Of a stretch of 37,327 nt of DNA, positions 1 through 8,500 are shown piece after piece. This stretch comes from Bacillota bacterium. Its GTDB lineage: Bacteria > Bacillota > Clostridia > Oscillospirales > Ruminococcaceae. Under the pieces are notes generated by a model that had not been told where the DNA came from, ran no database searches, and worked only from the letters and a program-made list of their open reading frames with translations. Numbering within the stretch: the first letter of the stretch is position 1; each line of letters opens with the position of its first letter. Location of the stretch: contig JAEWGD010000003.1 in NCBI GenBank assembly GCA_023388515.1, forward strand, positions 1 through 37,327, written 5' to 3'. Made by a program: the position numbers and the translations under genes.

Positions 1-2
1 TC

Positions 3-530
3 AACAGTCCTAATCGCAAAGTTCGTCTGATGTTTCAGGATGAAGCAGGGTTCGGTAGAATAAATAAGCCAAAATACTGTTGGTGCGAAAAAGGATTTCG
101 ACCATCAGTTCCATGCCATCATATCCGAGAATATCGCTATACCTATGGGGCTGTTGAGCCTCAAACAGGCGAGAGTTTCTTCCTTGTTATGCCATATTGT
201 AACACGAAATGTATGAATGTATTTCTGGAAAAATTGTCAGAATCATATGTAAATGACTTTATTTTGCTAGTTGCTGACGGAGCAGCCTGGCATAAATCAA
301 AAGGGCTTAAAATACCGCCTAATATCGAGATTTTCTCATTGCCACCGTACACTCCTGAGATGAATCCAATTGAACAGATTTGGAAGGAAATTCGTAAACT
401 TGGATTCAAAAATGAAGTCTTTTCAACATTGACGAAAGTCGTTGACAGACTTTGTGATACCATCTGCTCCTTATCTGCCAATACCATAAAGAGTATAACC
501 CATCGAGATTGGATTCTGTCCATTGTTTGA
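3..530 (+). CDS. IS630-type transposase, C-terminal part (cut by window edge)
   Basis: DDE-superfamily transposase (DDE_3 fold) of the IS630/Tc1-mariner type, which moves its element by cut-and-paste, usually into TA. The frame is already open at the left edge, so the first in-frame ATG (30) is internal and the N-terminal helix-turn-helix lies outside the window. Visible motifs match the catalytic triad: QDEAGFGR (first Asp), VADGAAWHKS (second Asp with the following His) and PYTPEMNPIEQIW (final Glu). About 175 residues remain of a usual 340 or so. The stop is clean, so the visible part looks intact. The other end of the element is not in the window, so terminal repeats cannot be paired. Confidence 0.9.
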   Translation, partial: NSPNRKVRLMFQDEAGFGRINKPKYCWCEKGFRPSVPCHHIREYRYTYGAVEPQTGESFFLVMPYCNTKCMNVFLEKLSESYVNDFILLVADGAAWHKSKGLKIPPNIEIFSLPPYTPEMNPIEQIWKEIRKLGFKNEVFSTLTKVVDRLCDTICSLSANTIKSITHRDWILSIV

Positions 531-1303
531 TTTGAGATTAGTATTAATTTTCAGAACTAACATAAATTAAATATAAGCTAGTGGAATTTTTGACTGAAAT
601 ATACAATTGAAATAAAAGCAATTCGCCCCTGTATCCTAAGATATAGAGGCGATGTTATCCATAATCAATTTATTTATTATAGAAGTTCAAAGTTTGTTTA
701 TGGATAACTAGCTTTTGTGTGGACCTTTGCCACTATTGTCACATCTATGGTGGCAAGTGAAATATACATCTATCTTAAAAGCAGTGCGATTAACTTAAAT
801 CTTAGAAAGCTCCTCACGAGCATATTACTGCGAATCAATAATTACCAATAATATACCCATTGTCCGCAGTGACATACCACTTTCAATGACATTGAAGCAA
901 ACCATACTGCTTACTTTAGTTTATGCTAAAAAACTCAATATGCAACAAGGAAATAAATAGTCATTTATCATTATAGCCCATTTGGAAAACATATTTAAGT
1001 AATAATTGCTTTTTTTACATTTTTGTTAATCATTTTATAGATAAGAAATATTTTAAACTAAAAATAATGATTTGATGTAGCACAATAAGACTTGATACCT
1101 TACGCTTAAAAATTAATAATCTTTATGTTATAATGTTATAATGTTACAAAGTATCGGAAATTATCAAAAGCAATGCAGTATATATCAAAATATTTAGTTA
1201 ATCTTAATTTTAATGCACTTATTGACAAACTATAAGTAAAAAGCATTCCAGAGTATTCTTGTGGATATTATTTTCATTTACACGATTGGTTATTCAAACT
1301 CTT
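531..1303. other. AT-rich intergenic region with several inverted repeats
   Basis: No convincing gene is seen in these 773 bases. They hold a stem-loop at 624-651 (12-bp stem, one mismatch and one GU pair), a 10-bp perfect inverted repeat GTTATCCATA at 654-663 with its complement at 699-708, and a 7-bp pair TTGCCAC/GTGGCAA near 727-755. The short direct repeat TGTTATAA occurs near 1125-1145. This may be the outer end of the IS630 element plus decayed DNA. Confidence 0.4.
624..651. terminator. stem-loop downstream of the transposase, possible terminator
   Basis: CGCCCCTGTATC pairs with GATATAGAGGCG around a 4-base loop, with one C-A mismatch and one GU pair. There is no T-run on the plus side. 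On the minus strand the hairpin is followed by the T-rich GCTTTTATTT, so it would work better in that direction. A role in ending IS transcription is only inferred. Confidence 0.35.
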
Positions 1304-1987
1304 TCAGTCAAAAATTAGACTGATTTGTATTGAGGAATTTGGAGCGATAATTTCACTTTCTTTAGTTTCAACATAAAAATATTTGTTCGCTAACTCAAAA
1401 CTTGAAAAATAACATTCATCATGAGCATTATATCCACTTGAAATATGTGTAACGCCGTACATTTTTACAAGTTCAGCTGGATTAACAGAACTGTTCAAGC
1501 CTAAAAATAAATCTTTTGCTTCAAAAATTAAAAGGTTTTGGCATTCTTCTTCTCCATTTGGAAATAAAATATTTTCCGAAGAACTCTCAACCTTATCAAA
1601 GCCCCAAAGGTAACCGATATATCCTTGCGTAAAAACGTAACAGAAACTTCCGCTTGGTAGCTTAAAAAAATCTTTTACATCTCCATGTTTCGCTCTAATC
1701 TCCCCATAAATCAACCCAATATCCGAAAGCAAATCCAAATTCAGCTTTTTCTCGCTTACAGATTCAGGACTTATTTCCGTTTCACTTTGCGTTTCAGAAA
1801 CAGTGAGAGTTATTTCTGAAGTAACAGCGTTTGTTTCTGCCACAAGTTCCGTTTCAGAAGTAGTCGTTATTGCAAAAACCTTGCTTGTAGCTGATTCACT
1901 TGAACTTTCGGTTACCGTTGAATCCTTACACGCACTAAATGTTGAAATTATGAGTGCAATTGATAAGACTAGCATTACTTTTTTCAT
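1304..1987 (-). CDS. secreted lipoprotein of unknown function
   Basis: A 227-residue protein with a typical lipoprotein signal: two Lys, a hydrophobic core to about residue 16, then a lipobox-like FSAC with Cys20 as the lipidation site. It is therefore expected to be anchored on the outer face of the membrane. Residues 21-75 form a Ser/Thr/Glu/Val-rich linker, and the compact C-terminal 140 residues form the likely folded domain, which I do not recognise. The start is supported by an AAAGGA ribosome binding site. A strong promoter lies 68 bases upstream (2055-2083). The neighbours give no functional clue. Confidence 0.75.
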   Translation of the reverse strand: MKKVMLVLSIALIISTFSACKDSTVTESSSESATSKVFAITTTSETELVAETNAVTSEITLTVSETQSETEISPESVSEKKLNLDLLSDIGLIYGEIRAKHGDVKDFFKLPSGSFCYVFTQGYIGYLWGFDKVESSSENILFPNGEEECQNLLIFEAKDLFLGLNSSVNPAELVKMYGVTHISSGYNAHDECYFSSFELANKYFYVETKESEIIAPNSSIQISLIFD

Positions 1988-2054
1988 GTGTTATATCCTT
2001 TTCGTTGTAAATAATATAAAGATACAAAAACCTATTGTTTATGTTCTTGATAAC

Positions 2055-2083
2055 ATCATATAGCCATTTTATTGCTTTGTCAA
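2055..2083 (-). promoter_or_regulatory. sigma-A promoter of the lipoprotein gene
   Basis: On the minus strand TTGACA (2078-2083) and TATGAT (2055-2060) are separated by exactly 17 bases. This is close to consensus and directed at the lipoprotein gene. Confidence 0.75.
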
Positions 2084-2376
2084 TGCTAACCAAGCAATTG
2101 TGAGTATATTGTAATATTCGTTTTATTCTGTAAGAATTAGTGACTTTAAAACTTCTAAAAGTTTAATAATAATTATTATTGTATTAACTTTTGTTAGAGT
2201 TAAGATTACTTTGTACTAAAGAATGTAGAGATACAATAGAAACCGTTTAAACCTAAACTGAACTATTGTTTGTTTTTGCAAGCAGATAGTTTTGATATAT
2301 AATAGTATTTTATTTTTGTTTTATTAATACACTAAACCTTATTAAGAAAATTATACTTATTTTGTGGTGTTTTCAA

Positions 2377-2405
2377 TTGATATTTTAATTGTATTATGAT
2401 ATAAT
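2377..2405 (+). promoter_or_regulatory. sigma-A promoter of the Rrf2 regulator gene
   Basis: TTGATA (2377-2382), a 17-base spacer and TATAAT (2400-2405). Transcription would start about 10-15 bases before the ribosome binding site. Rrf2/IscR proteins often repress their own promoter, so an operator here is possible but not identified. Confidence 0.8.
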
Positions 2406-2426
2406 AAAGCTATTGGAGGAGATTAA

Positions 2427-2876
2427 ATGAAAATATCCACAAAAGGTAGATATGCTCTTCGCCTTATGATTGATTTATCTCAACATAATACAGATAGCTA
2501 TATTGCCTTAAAGGAAGTTGCTATAAGACAAAATATTTCTATAAAATACTTAGAACAAATTGTAACAGTTCTCTGTAAGGCTGGATTTCTTAAAAGCCTT
2601 AGGGGTTCACAAGGTGGATATAAGCTTGCAAAACCACCACAAGAATATAAAGTAGGGGATATTTTAAGAGCTATAGAGGGAGATTTAGTACCAGTAGCCT
2701 GTTTGCAAGATGAGGTTAATCAATGTGGAAGATGCGATGTATGTGAAACTATAGGCTTTTGGAATGGTTTATACAATGTTATTAATAATTATGTAGATAA
2801 TGTAACTCTTTACGATTTAGCAATATTAAACAGTGTAAATGAAAAAAATATTAATAATTTAAAAACAGAGCGGTGA
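2427..2876 (+). CDS. Rrf2/IscR-family transcriptional regulator
   Basis: A 149-residue winged-helix regulator. The N-terminus (KISTKGRYALRLMIDL) and the helix-turn-helix and wing near residues 28-66 (ending GSQGGYKLAKP) are the family signature. Cys92, Cys100, Cys103 and Cys106 lie in the loop where IscR binds its [2Fe-2S] cluster (Cys92/98/104 in E. coli), so iron-sulfur or redox sensing is likely. GGAGGA sits at good spacing before the ATG. The gene has its own promoter and a terminator that overlaps its stop codon, so it is monocistronic. No isc/suf or cysteine genes lie beside it, and the target is unknown. Cluster binding is inferred from cysteine placement only. Confidence 0.92.
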   Translation: MKISTKGRYALRLMIDLSQHNTDSYIALKEVAIRQNISIKYLEQIVTVLCKAGFLKSLRGSQGGYKLAKPPQEYKVGDILRAIEGDLVPVACLQDEVNQCGRCDVCETIGFWNGLYNVINNYVDNVTLYDLAILNSVNEKNINNLKTER

Positions 2877-2897
2877 TATTAACCGTTCTGTTTTTTT
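2861..2897 (+). terminator. intrinsic terminator of the Rrf2 gene
   Basis: AAACAGAGCGGT (2863-2874) pairs with ACCGTTCTGTTT (2882-2893), with a single GU pair and a 7-base loop, followed by a run of T. The TGA stop codon lies at the stem-loop boundary. Confidence 0.9.
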
Positions 2898-2972
2898 ATA
2901 TATAAAGGCATTAATATTTTATTTTCACCCTGTTTTTATAAAAAAATCTAAAAATCTTTTGATTTATGAATG

Positions 2973-3002
2973 TTAACAATTGATATACTTTGAGCATATA
3001 AT
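2973..3002 (+). promoter_or_regulatory. promoter of the collagen-like gene, sigma-A or sigma-K type
   Basis: TTAACA (2973-2978) and TATAAT (2997-3002) are 18 bases apart, which suits sigma-A. The same bases also give AC (2976-2977), 17 bases, then CATATAAT (2995-3002), which fits the mother-cell sigma-K pattern AC-N16/17-CATANNNT. Sigma-K control would make sense for a spore-surface protein, but the sequence cannot decide between the two. Confidence 0.5.
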
Positions 3003-3061
3003 GAATTATTTACTGAGTGTAAAAAATATAATCTCAAAAGAAATCTATGGAGGGAGAAAAT

Positions 3062-3721
3062 ATGAGCAATATAGCTTTACAAATTGAACGCACTATTGCT
3101 AATTCAGTGAATACTGGCTCTGCAGTTATATTTGATAATGTTGTTTATTCAGATGGAAATATATCATATAATAGTTTAACAGGTGTAATAACTTTTAATG
3201 AGGCAGGTAGATATGCTCTAAATTGGTGGGTGGCAACTCAGTCATCACCATCAACTAACGGAGCAGTTTTTGCATTATCATCTTCTCAAGGCGATGATTT
3301 AATAGGAGCATCTCCGATAAAAACAGGAGAGGTTTCAGGTGTAGGAATTATTGATGTGGTTGTAGCTCCTGTTACAGTATCGTTAATCAATAGTAGCACT
3401 TCAACTGTATTTTATAGTCCTAATGTGCCAGTTAAGGCTACCTTAGTTATAATTCAGGATGATATTGTTACAACCGGCCCAACTGGCGATACAGGTCCTA
3501 CTGGTGACACTGGTGCTACAGGTGACACTGGTGATACTGGTGATACTGGTCCAACAGGCGATACAGGTCCTACTGGTCCTACTGGTCCTACTGGTCCTAC
3601 TGGTCCAACAGGTGACACAGGTCCTACTGGTGATACAGGTCCGACAGGTGATACTGGTCCAACAGGTGACACGGAACAGACTATTTACGCGCTACCAAAA
3701 TCAGGTAGCGCACCCCGATAG
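3062..3721 (+). CDS. collagen-like surface protein with N-terminal globular domain
   Basis: A 219-residue protein. Residues 1 to about 135 form a beta-rich domain (NIALQIERTIANSVNTG, FNEAGRYALNWWVATQ) resembling the BclA C-terminal/C1q-like trimerising fold. It is followed by 22 perfect Gly-X-Thr triplets (3476-3673), mostly GPT/GDT, then a 15-residue tail. In BclA-type exosporium proteins the globular domain normally follows the collagen stalk, so the order here is reversed. The many Thr residues are possible glycosylation sites. The ATG at 3047 is part of the sequence ATGGAGGGAG that supplies the ribosome binding site, so the ATG at 3062 is the real start. There is no signal peptide, as in spore-coat proteins. 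A spore-surface role is inferred. Confidence 0.8.
   Translation: MSNIALQIERTIANSVNTGSAVIFDNVVYSDGNISYNSLTGVITFNEAGRYALNWWVATQSSPSTNGAVFALSSSQGDDLIGASPIKTGEVSGVGIIDVVVAPVTVSLINSSTSTVFYSPNVPVKATLVIIQDDIVTTGPTGDTGPTGDTGATGDTGDTGDTGPTGDTGPTGPTGPTGPTGPTGDTGPTGDTGPTGDTGPTGDTEQTIYALPKSGSAPR
3476..3673 (+). repeat. collagen-type Gly-X-Y coding repeat, 22 triplets
   Basis: This is a 9-base and 18-base periodic tract coding for GPT and GDT triplets with one GAT. The minus strand also stays open here, which is an artefact of the repeat. The copy number is likely to vary between strains by slippage. Confidence 0.95.
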
Positions 3722-3773
3722 GGCACACGGAACAAACTATTTAAGCGCTACCGAATATTAACTATTGTAGCGC
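3669..3773. repeat. tandem duplicated palindromic unit at the end of the collagen-like gene
   Basis: A 28-base segment beginning ACACGGAACA occurs at 3669-3696 and again at 3725-3752, 56 bases apart with two mismatches. Each copy ends in the left arm of a hairpin: GCGCTACC (3689-3696) with GGTAGCGC (3704-3711), and GCGCTAC (3745-3751) with GTAGCGC (3767-3773). More short GC-rich inverted repeats follow up to about 3820. The first copy lies inside the coding region and supplies the tail and stop codon of the collagen-like protein. Confidence 0.8.
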
Positions 3774-3843
3774 AATGGATACGCTTCCCCTATGCGTCAA
3801 AAGATACGCTACGCAAAACAAAAGTCAAAGCTTCATAACCACA

Positions 3844-3873
3844 AAAAGCACCTGCGTCACAGCAAGTGCTTTT
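3844..3873. terminator. terminator-like hairpin after the collagen-like gene
   Basis: AAAAGCAC (3844-3851) pairs with GTGCTTTT (3866-3873). The T-rich arm could serve plus-strand transcripts, and the hairpin also reads acceptably on the minus strand, so it may separate the collagen-like gene from the Wadjet operon. Confidence 0.55.
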
Positions 3874-3920
3874 ATTCTGCCATATTACGTTTCCTGTGAT
3901 TTCAACCAGTCCATCCACTA

Positions 3921-4078
3921 TTAATATCTCTCAGTTATACGTCCAAGCCAATCAGTCCATGAGAAATCATGAAACAATTTCATAGTCATAACCTTTTTGA
4001 ATCAACATTACCGTTTTAAACGCAACTCGATCAATTATATCCTGACGGACTATATTAATTTCAAATAGCTTTTTTTCG
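3921..4078 (-). pseudogene. frame-broken coding remnant downstream of the small Wadjet-linked ORF
   Basis: Two minus-strand frames here read like protein but lack a proper start. One (3967 to about 4078) contains FEINIVRQDIIDRVAFKT followed by a KGYDYE segment and stops at TGA. The next frame (3921-3989) contains HDFSWTDWLGRITERY and then stops. Together they look like the C-terminal half of one protein carrying a frameshift. The first frame joins directly to the small ORF 4050-4247 if one A is added to the A7 run at 4070-4076. I do not recognise the family. Confidence 0.35.
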
Positions 4079-4247
4079 CTTCTTCAACAGAGTAATTGCC
4101 GAAAGTATTTTCTACAGCTTTCAATAGCTCAATGATGCTCTCTTTTGTGTAGCTCATGTTTATTGCTGCAAGTTGCACATACCCCAAACAACTTTCATTT
4201 GACCATTGCTCAAAACAGAGCTTATTGATGATTTCAATATCACTCAT
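4050..4247 (-). CDS. small hypothetical protein, last ORF behind jetD
   Basis: A 65-residue acidic, mostly helical protein that begins MSDIEIINKLCFEQW. The pattern of a W-S-x-x-S-C-L-G-Y motif followed by two helices recalls small uncharacterised proteins common in Clostridia, but no function is known to me. A perfect AGGAGG precedes the ATG. The gene lies 57 bases behind jetD on the same strand with no terminator between them, so it may be co-transcribed with the Wadjet operon. Its stop falls just after an A7 run; a one-base slip there would replace the last six residues with a 34-residue extension. It is not part of the defined JetABCD set, and whether it takes part is unknown. Confidence 0.65.
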   Translation of the reverse strand: MSDIEIINKLCFEQWSNESCLGYVQLAAINMSYTKESIIELLKAVENTFGNYSVEEAKKSYLKLI

Positions 4248-4304
4248 AACTATTGAACCTCCTGAATGTACTATTCAATAATTATGCCGAACCGGACAAG
4301 TTTA

Positions 4305-5555
4305 TTACATCAACAACATGGATTCTTGCTCAAGCCGGATTTTTTTGTCAATCATATATTGTATACAAGAAGCGCAGTCGATAAGTTCTAGCTTTCCCAT
4401 AATGCGTCTGAGCTTATCAGCATATGATTCTGTAATTTTTCCACAATATTGATCATATTGAATCAGTTCTTCCTTGCTCATTCGGTACGGAAAAATATGC
4501 GGGTTGATTTCTTTGCGTAAACGCCCGAGCATACTAAAACCGCCCAAATCTATATCGCCCCAATGACACCAGTTACAATCCTTTGGCATTGAATCGTTTA
4601 CTGCCGTGAAAAACTTTTTCTTTGAGGGGCTGTAATGTCCGGCATGATATAGTATCAATTCATCATTCTTTTTTGATTTTGCAATATATTCAATATAATT
4701 GGCACGGTTTTCAATGGAGATTATTTTCTTGACACTCTCTGCTATTTTAATAGTTCCCGCCTGTAAGTCCACAACGCTCAAACTTCCGCCATGTGATAGT
4801 GGTTTGAAATCTGTAAAACCGTGTTCATTAGTGATCATTAAAGCTCCGCAAAACTCAAAATATTCCGGGTATTTTACAATTCCAATTTGTCGCAGTATTT
4901 CTTCATCATTGTCATAAACCTTATCGATATCAAAATATTTTCGGAGAATGCTTAACAATTTAGAGCGCAGAGCCATTTCAAATCGTTTTGAATCGGAAAA
5001 TAATTGCGTTGATAAAACGCGCTCAACAATTTCTAATTCGTTATGCTTATCAATAAACGAAATTAACTTCCATAAATCAATCCGTTCTAAATTATCGCCG
5101 GGAATAGCGCTTCCAAAATCCCGTTTATTATCTGCCTTCATCAGTATATCTTCAAAATACCGTTTTGCCCAATCCGATTTTACCTCATTTAACATCATTT
5201 GAGCATGCTCAGAAATCGAATCTACTACCGTCGCTTTTGCCAATCTCCCAACTAATTTGTATGCGATATCAATTCGATCGTAGCTGAGCCATACCTTTGC
5301 TATGATATGACCAGTTTCACCGCGAAGCCATTCAAAAGAAATAATTTCTTTATCCGTGAGAACCTCTATCGCAGCGTTTACATCAACGCGCCTGTCATGA
5401 TTGTTGATATCATAAAAGCTGAAATCCGTCTTACCTTTACCGTCATACAGTTTTAACAAGATACGACGGTTTGATTGCTCACCGGTGCGATAAGATGCAC
5501 TGCGCTCATATTTATCCAGCAATGAATTTAAGAGGAGTTTTTCAGTATTCTGCAT
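4305..5555 (-). CDS. jetD: Wadjet nuclease subunit JetD
   Basis: A 416-residue protein that matches JetD: an N-terminal DUF3322-type region and a C-terminal DUF2220 Toprim-like domain related to topoisomerase VI subunit A. JetD is recruited by the JetABC motor and cuts the trapped circular DNA. Visible catalytic-type positions are Glu282-Asn283 in the ENRANY segment, the HAGHYSP loop near 304-310, and Asp334/Asp336 in HWGDIDLGGF, the metal-binding DxD. These residues all appear intact. The start overlaps the end of jetC by 14 bases and has GGAGG at suitable spacing, so translation is probably coupled. The full length and conserved motifs suggest an active nuclease. Confidence 0.93.
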   Translation of the reverse strand: MQNTEKLLLNSLLDKYERSASYRTGEQSNRRILLKLYDGKGKTDFSFYDINNHDRRVDVNAAIEVLTDKEIISFEWLRGETGHIIAKVWLSYDRIDIAYKLVGRLAKATVVDSISEHAQMMLNEVKSDWAKRYFEDILMKADNKRDFGSAIPGDNLERIDLWKLISFIDKHNELEIVERVLSTQLFSDSKRFEMALRSKLLSILRKYFDIDKVYDNDEEILRQIGIVKYPEYFEFCGALMITNEHGFTDFKPLSHGGSLSVVDLQAGTIKIAESVKKIISIENRANYIEYIAKSKKNDELILYHAGHYSPSKKKFFTAVNDSMPKDCNWCHWGDIDLGGFSMLGRLRKEINPHIFPYRMSKEELIQYDQYCGKITESYADKLRRIMGKLELIDCASCIQYMIDKKIRLEQESMLLM

Positions 5556-8500
5556 CTATCAAATCCTCCATATGCTTGGGATCAAAAGGCACAACCCGCG
5601 TTCGCTTACCATCGCGTATCACACAAAGATTCCTGTCCACAAGAGTTGCGATATCACCGATTTTATCCGGAGGGGCAGATAACAGCACTTGAAACTTGAA
5701 TTTGCGCAATAGTTCAATACTTTTAATAATCCGTTCTCCGTCCATTTTGGAAAAAGCTTCATCAAAAATGATGATTCTTGCGGTATTCTTGGTTTTATCC
5801 TGTATGCGATAAAGCTGTACAAATGAAGCAAGCACAGCGATATAAAACGGGGTTTGTGTTTCACCTCCGGATTTCTTACCCATAGTTTTTGAAAGATGTT
5901 CAATTCTTCCATCTGGTTTCTCCGTTATCAAATCAAAAGACAAATAGGTACGATAATCGGTGTATTCCTGTACTTTGCGTTCATAATCGGACGAATCCAA
6001 AGAGCCGCTGTCGTTGGTAAGAATTGAAAACAATTCATCAACCTCGGTTTTATATTTATCAAAGAACATTTGAGAAAACAGCGTCCACCCGCCATCTGTA
6101 ATCATCGGGTCCATGATCATATCGTAAAACTGCTTATAATCAGGTTTTGGTGAAACTTTAAATCTGTATGTATCCTCACCAAATTGACGGGAACGAATTA
6201 CAGAATTCAAATCCTTGAGTTGATTTTCTGCATTCCCAATATTATGCTGTAAACGGCTGAGACAATTTTCACGGAATTCTTCCATTGCCTTTTCCCGTGC
6301 GTCCGATATTCGCTGGGTATATCCCGGCAACTGATTTCCCGAAAGCTCGAGCCCAAGATTCTCAAATTCCGTGTTGTCTTGTGTTTTATAATCTAAACCC
6401 ATTTTAAACTTATCGTTATAAGAACGTCTTAATTCAACCAAGTCATCCCATGCGGCATTCCTTGCATTTTCAGCTCGGCTGCGTTCACGTGGAAAGGCGA
6501 CTTTGATCGCCGTCGAATTTCCACGAGTTGACAGTTCTCTTTCATACCGTAAGCTGCCCACACCATGGGTCCAATCCGCGTCAAATTTCTCCTCGATTGC
6601 AGATACTTTTTCCCCAATTTCCGTAGAAATACGCGGTATATCATGATTTGAGATGGTATTAAGCTGCCTTTCCAAATCACCTTGTGTACGGCTTTGACTC
6701 CTGATTTGTTTTTCTTGTGCATTGATTTTATCACTTAACGCACTAATATTTCTATCCAATTCCTCAATTTCACTTCGGTCAATTGCATCATAACTCTTCT
6801 GCTTTTCAGAAAGAATTTCACTAAGTTCCGGTAAAGAAGATGCACTTTGCAAAGCATCTGTTACCCGTTTAATATCAATTTCACTTTTTAATTTTGTTAT
6901 ATCATTATGTGTTGATTTTATCCCTGTAATGATGATAATTTGATGTGTAATCTCAGAAATTTGCTTTTTCACAACTTCCAGTTTCAATTTGATTGCATTC
7001 CCGCCTATTGTGGTTTCCGCCATTGTTTTAGGGTTCATGGAAGTCAGTACAAAGTTTTTGTAAAGCAATCCCTCATCTGTTACGGCGGTATGAAAGGAAC
7101 GCAAATCGAAGCGGTTTTCACATTTCATTACGCGCCCAAGGAGATAGTCCAAATATGCGCGCGCCCCGGAATGTTTGGTGCTTATTTCATCAGCAAGACT
7201 GCCATGATCAGCAGTGTAATTTTTACGGATCAGTTTTGCGGTATCAACAATGCCGTTACGATACATTTGATTCTGGCTTTTAAGCGAATCGAAAACTCTC
7301 ATCGCTTCTTTGTAATATTCATCCGGGACAATCAGGTAGTATTTCTGCGAAGAGATATAGCCTTCAATTGCACCTCTCCAGCGATCGTTTTCTATTTCTG
7401 CAATTTCTGCCAGCACAAAGACATCCACATCTTGCTTGGCAAGTACCCTTAGCCGAGATTGGATTGCTGTTCTCAATTCGATTACATACGGCGGGAATTT
7501 ATAGATACCGCTTTCCAAAGATTTTTCTTCGTCTTCTAAATCCGCTTTCTGTTTTGACAATTCCTTTTGCTTTTCTTCTAATTTTGAAAACATCACTATG
7601 GCGTGATTTTTTAAAGTATCTGCCTTATGGCACAATTCAGATAAAATTATGCTATCCATATTCGTTACATCAAAACTGTGCAATGCTTTTGATAAATCTG
7701 CGGCTAAACTTTTTGTATCTTCCAGTAATGACACCAGGGAAGCATCATCCGGTAAAGTGGAGTTTTCATCTGAAGTTTTGAAAAGGGAATCGATACCTTT
7801 ACTCCAACCAGAAAGAAAAAGGGCAAGAGATGCGGTAACTGTTTCATACTCACTTTTGATATCATGGATTTTCTTTTTCAAATCATTAATTTGATGTTCC
7901 ATTTCCATCAAGCTAAGCGCTTGATCGTTCTGGGAACGCTTGAGTTCGAATGCTGATTTTTCTGCTCTTGTGGCTTCAAGCCGTTTTGTTCCCGTTTCGA
8001 TATCCAGCAGCAACTGTTCTAATTGCGCGGAAAGCGCTTCCGATTTTTGCTTTGTTGAAAAAAGCTCTTCACGGCTGATTTCCAGTGAGGCACGATCTAT
8101 TAGATAGTGATATAAAGTTTCATCGTCCGCATTCTTTTTCCATACGTCGTGCATATTAACAATTTTCTCGAGCAGCTCGATTCGACTGGCAAGATTGCCG
8201 GCTTCGGCTTCCAGTTGCTTATAGCTTCTGATGTTTTCTTGCATCGGAGTAATGTCGACCTCTTGCTGTTTATCACATACAAACTCAGAAATAAACTGTT
8301 CAATATCATCATTCGGATTAAAGCTAACTGCCTTTTTAAGCAGGGAAGGGAACCGCTCCGTGCGCAACCCTCCCAGCTTTCCATATAATAGTTCCCGAAA
8401 TCTTTTGCCGCTTTCGGGCATATCATAATGTCTGCCCGAATAGTTTTCTTTTAAATATTTGCGTAAATTATCAATGCTCATTGGTGTTTTCCCCAAAACA

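Noticed and set aside
3454..3672. Minus-strand open frame of Pro-Val-Gly/Ser repeats
   Set aside because: It is the antisense reading of the collagen triplet repeat, with no ribosome binding site.
3669..3773. CRISPR-like direct repeat
   Set aside because: There are only two copies, they contain inverted repeats, and no cas genes are nearby.
3700..4300. Second copy of the tRNA-Arg 3' end as an attachment site
   Set aside because: I looked for the T-arm and acceptor sequence on both strands and saw no match.
6940..7452. Plus-strand 170-codon open frame inside jetC
   Set aside because: It lies wholly inside the well-supported jetC gene on the other strand, and its composition does not resemble a known protein.
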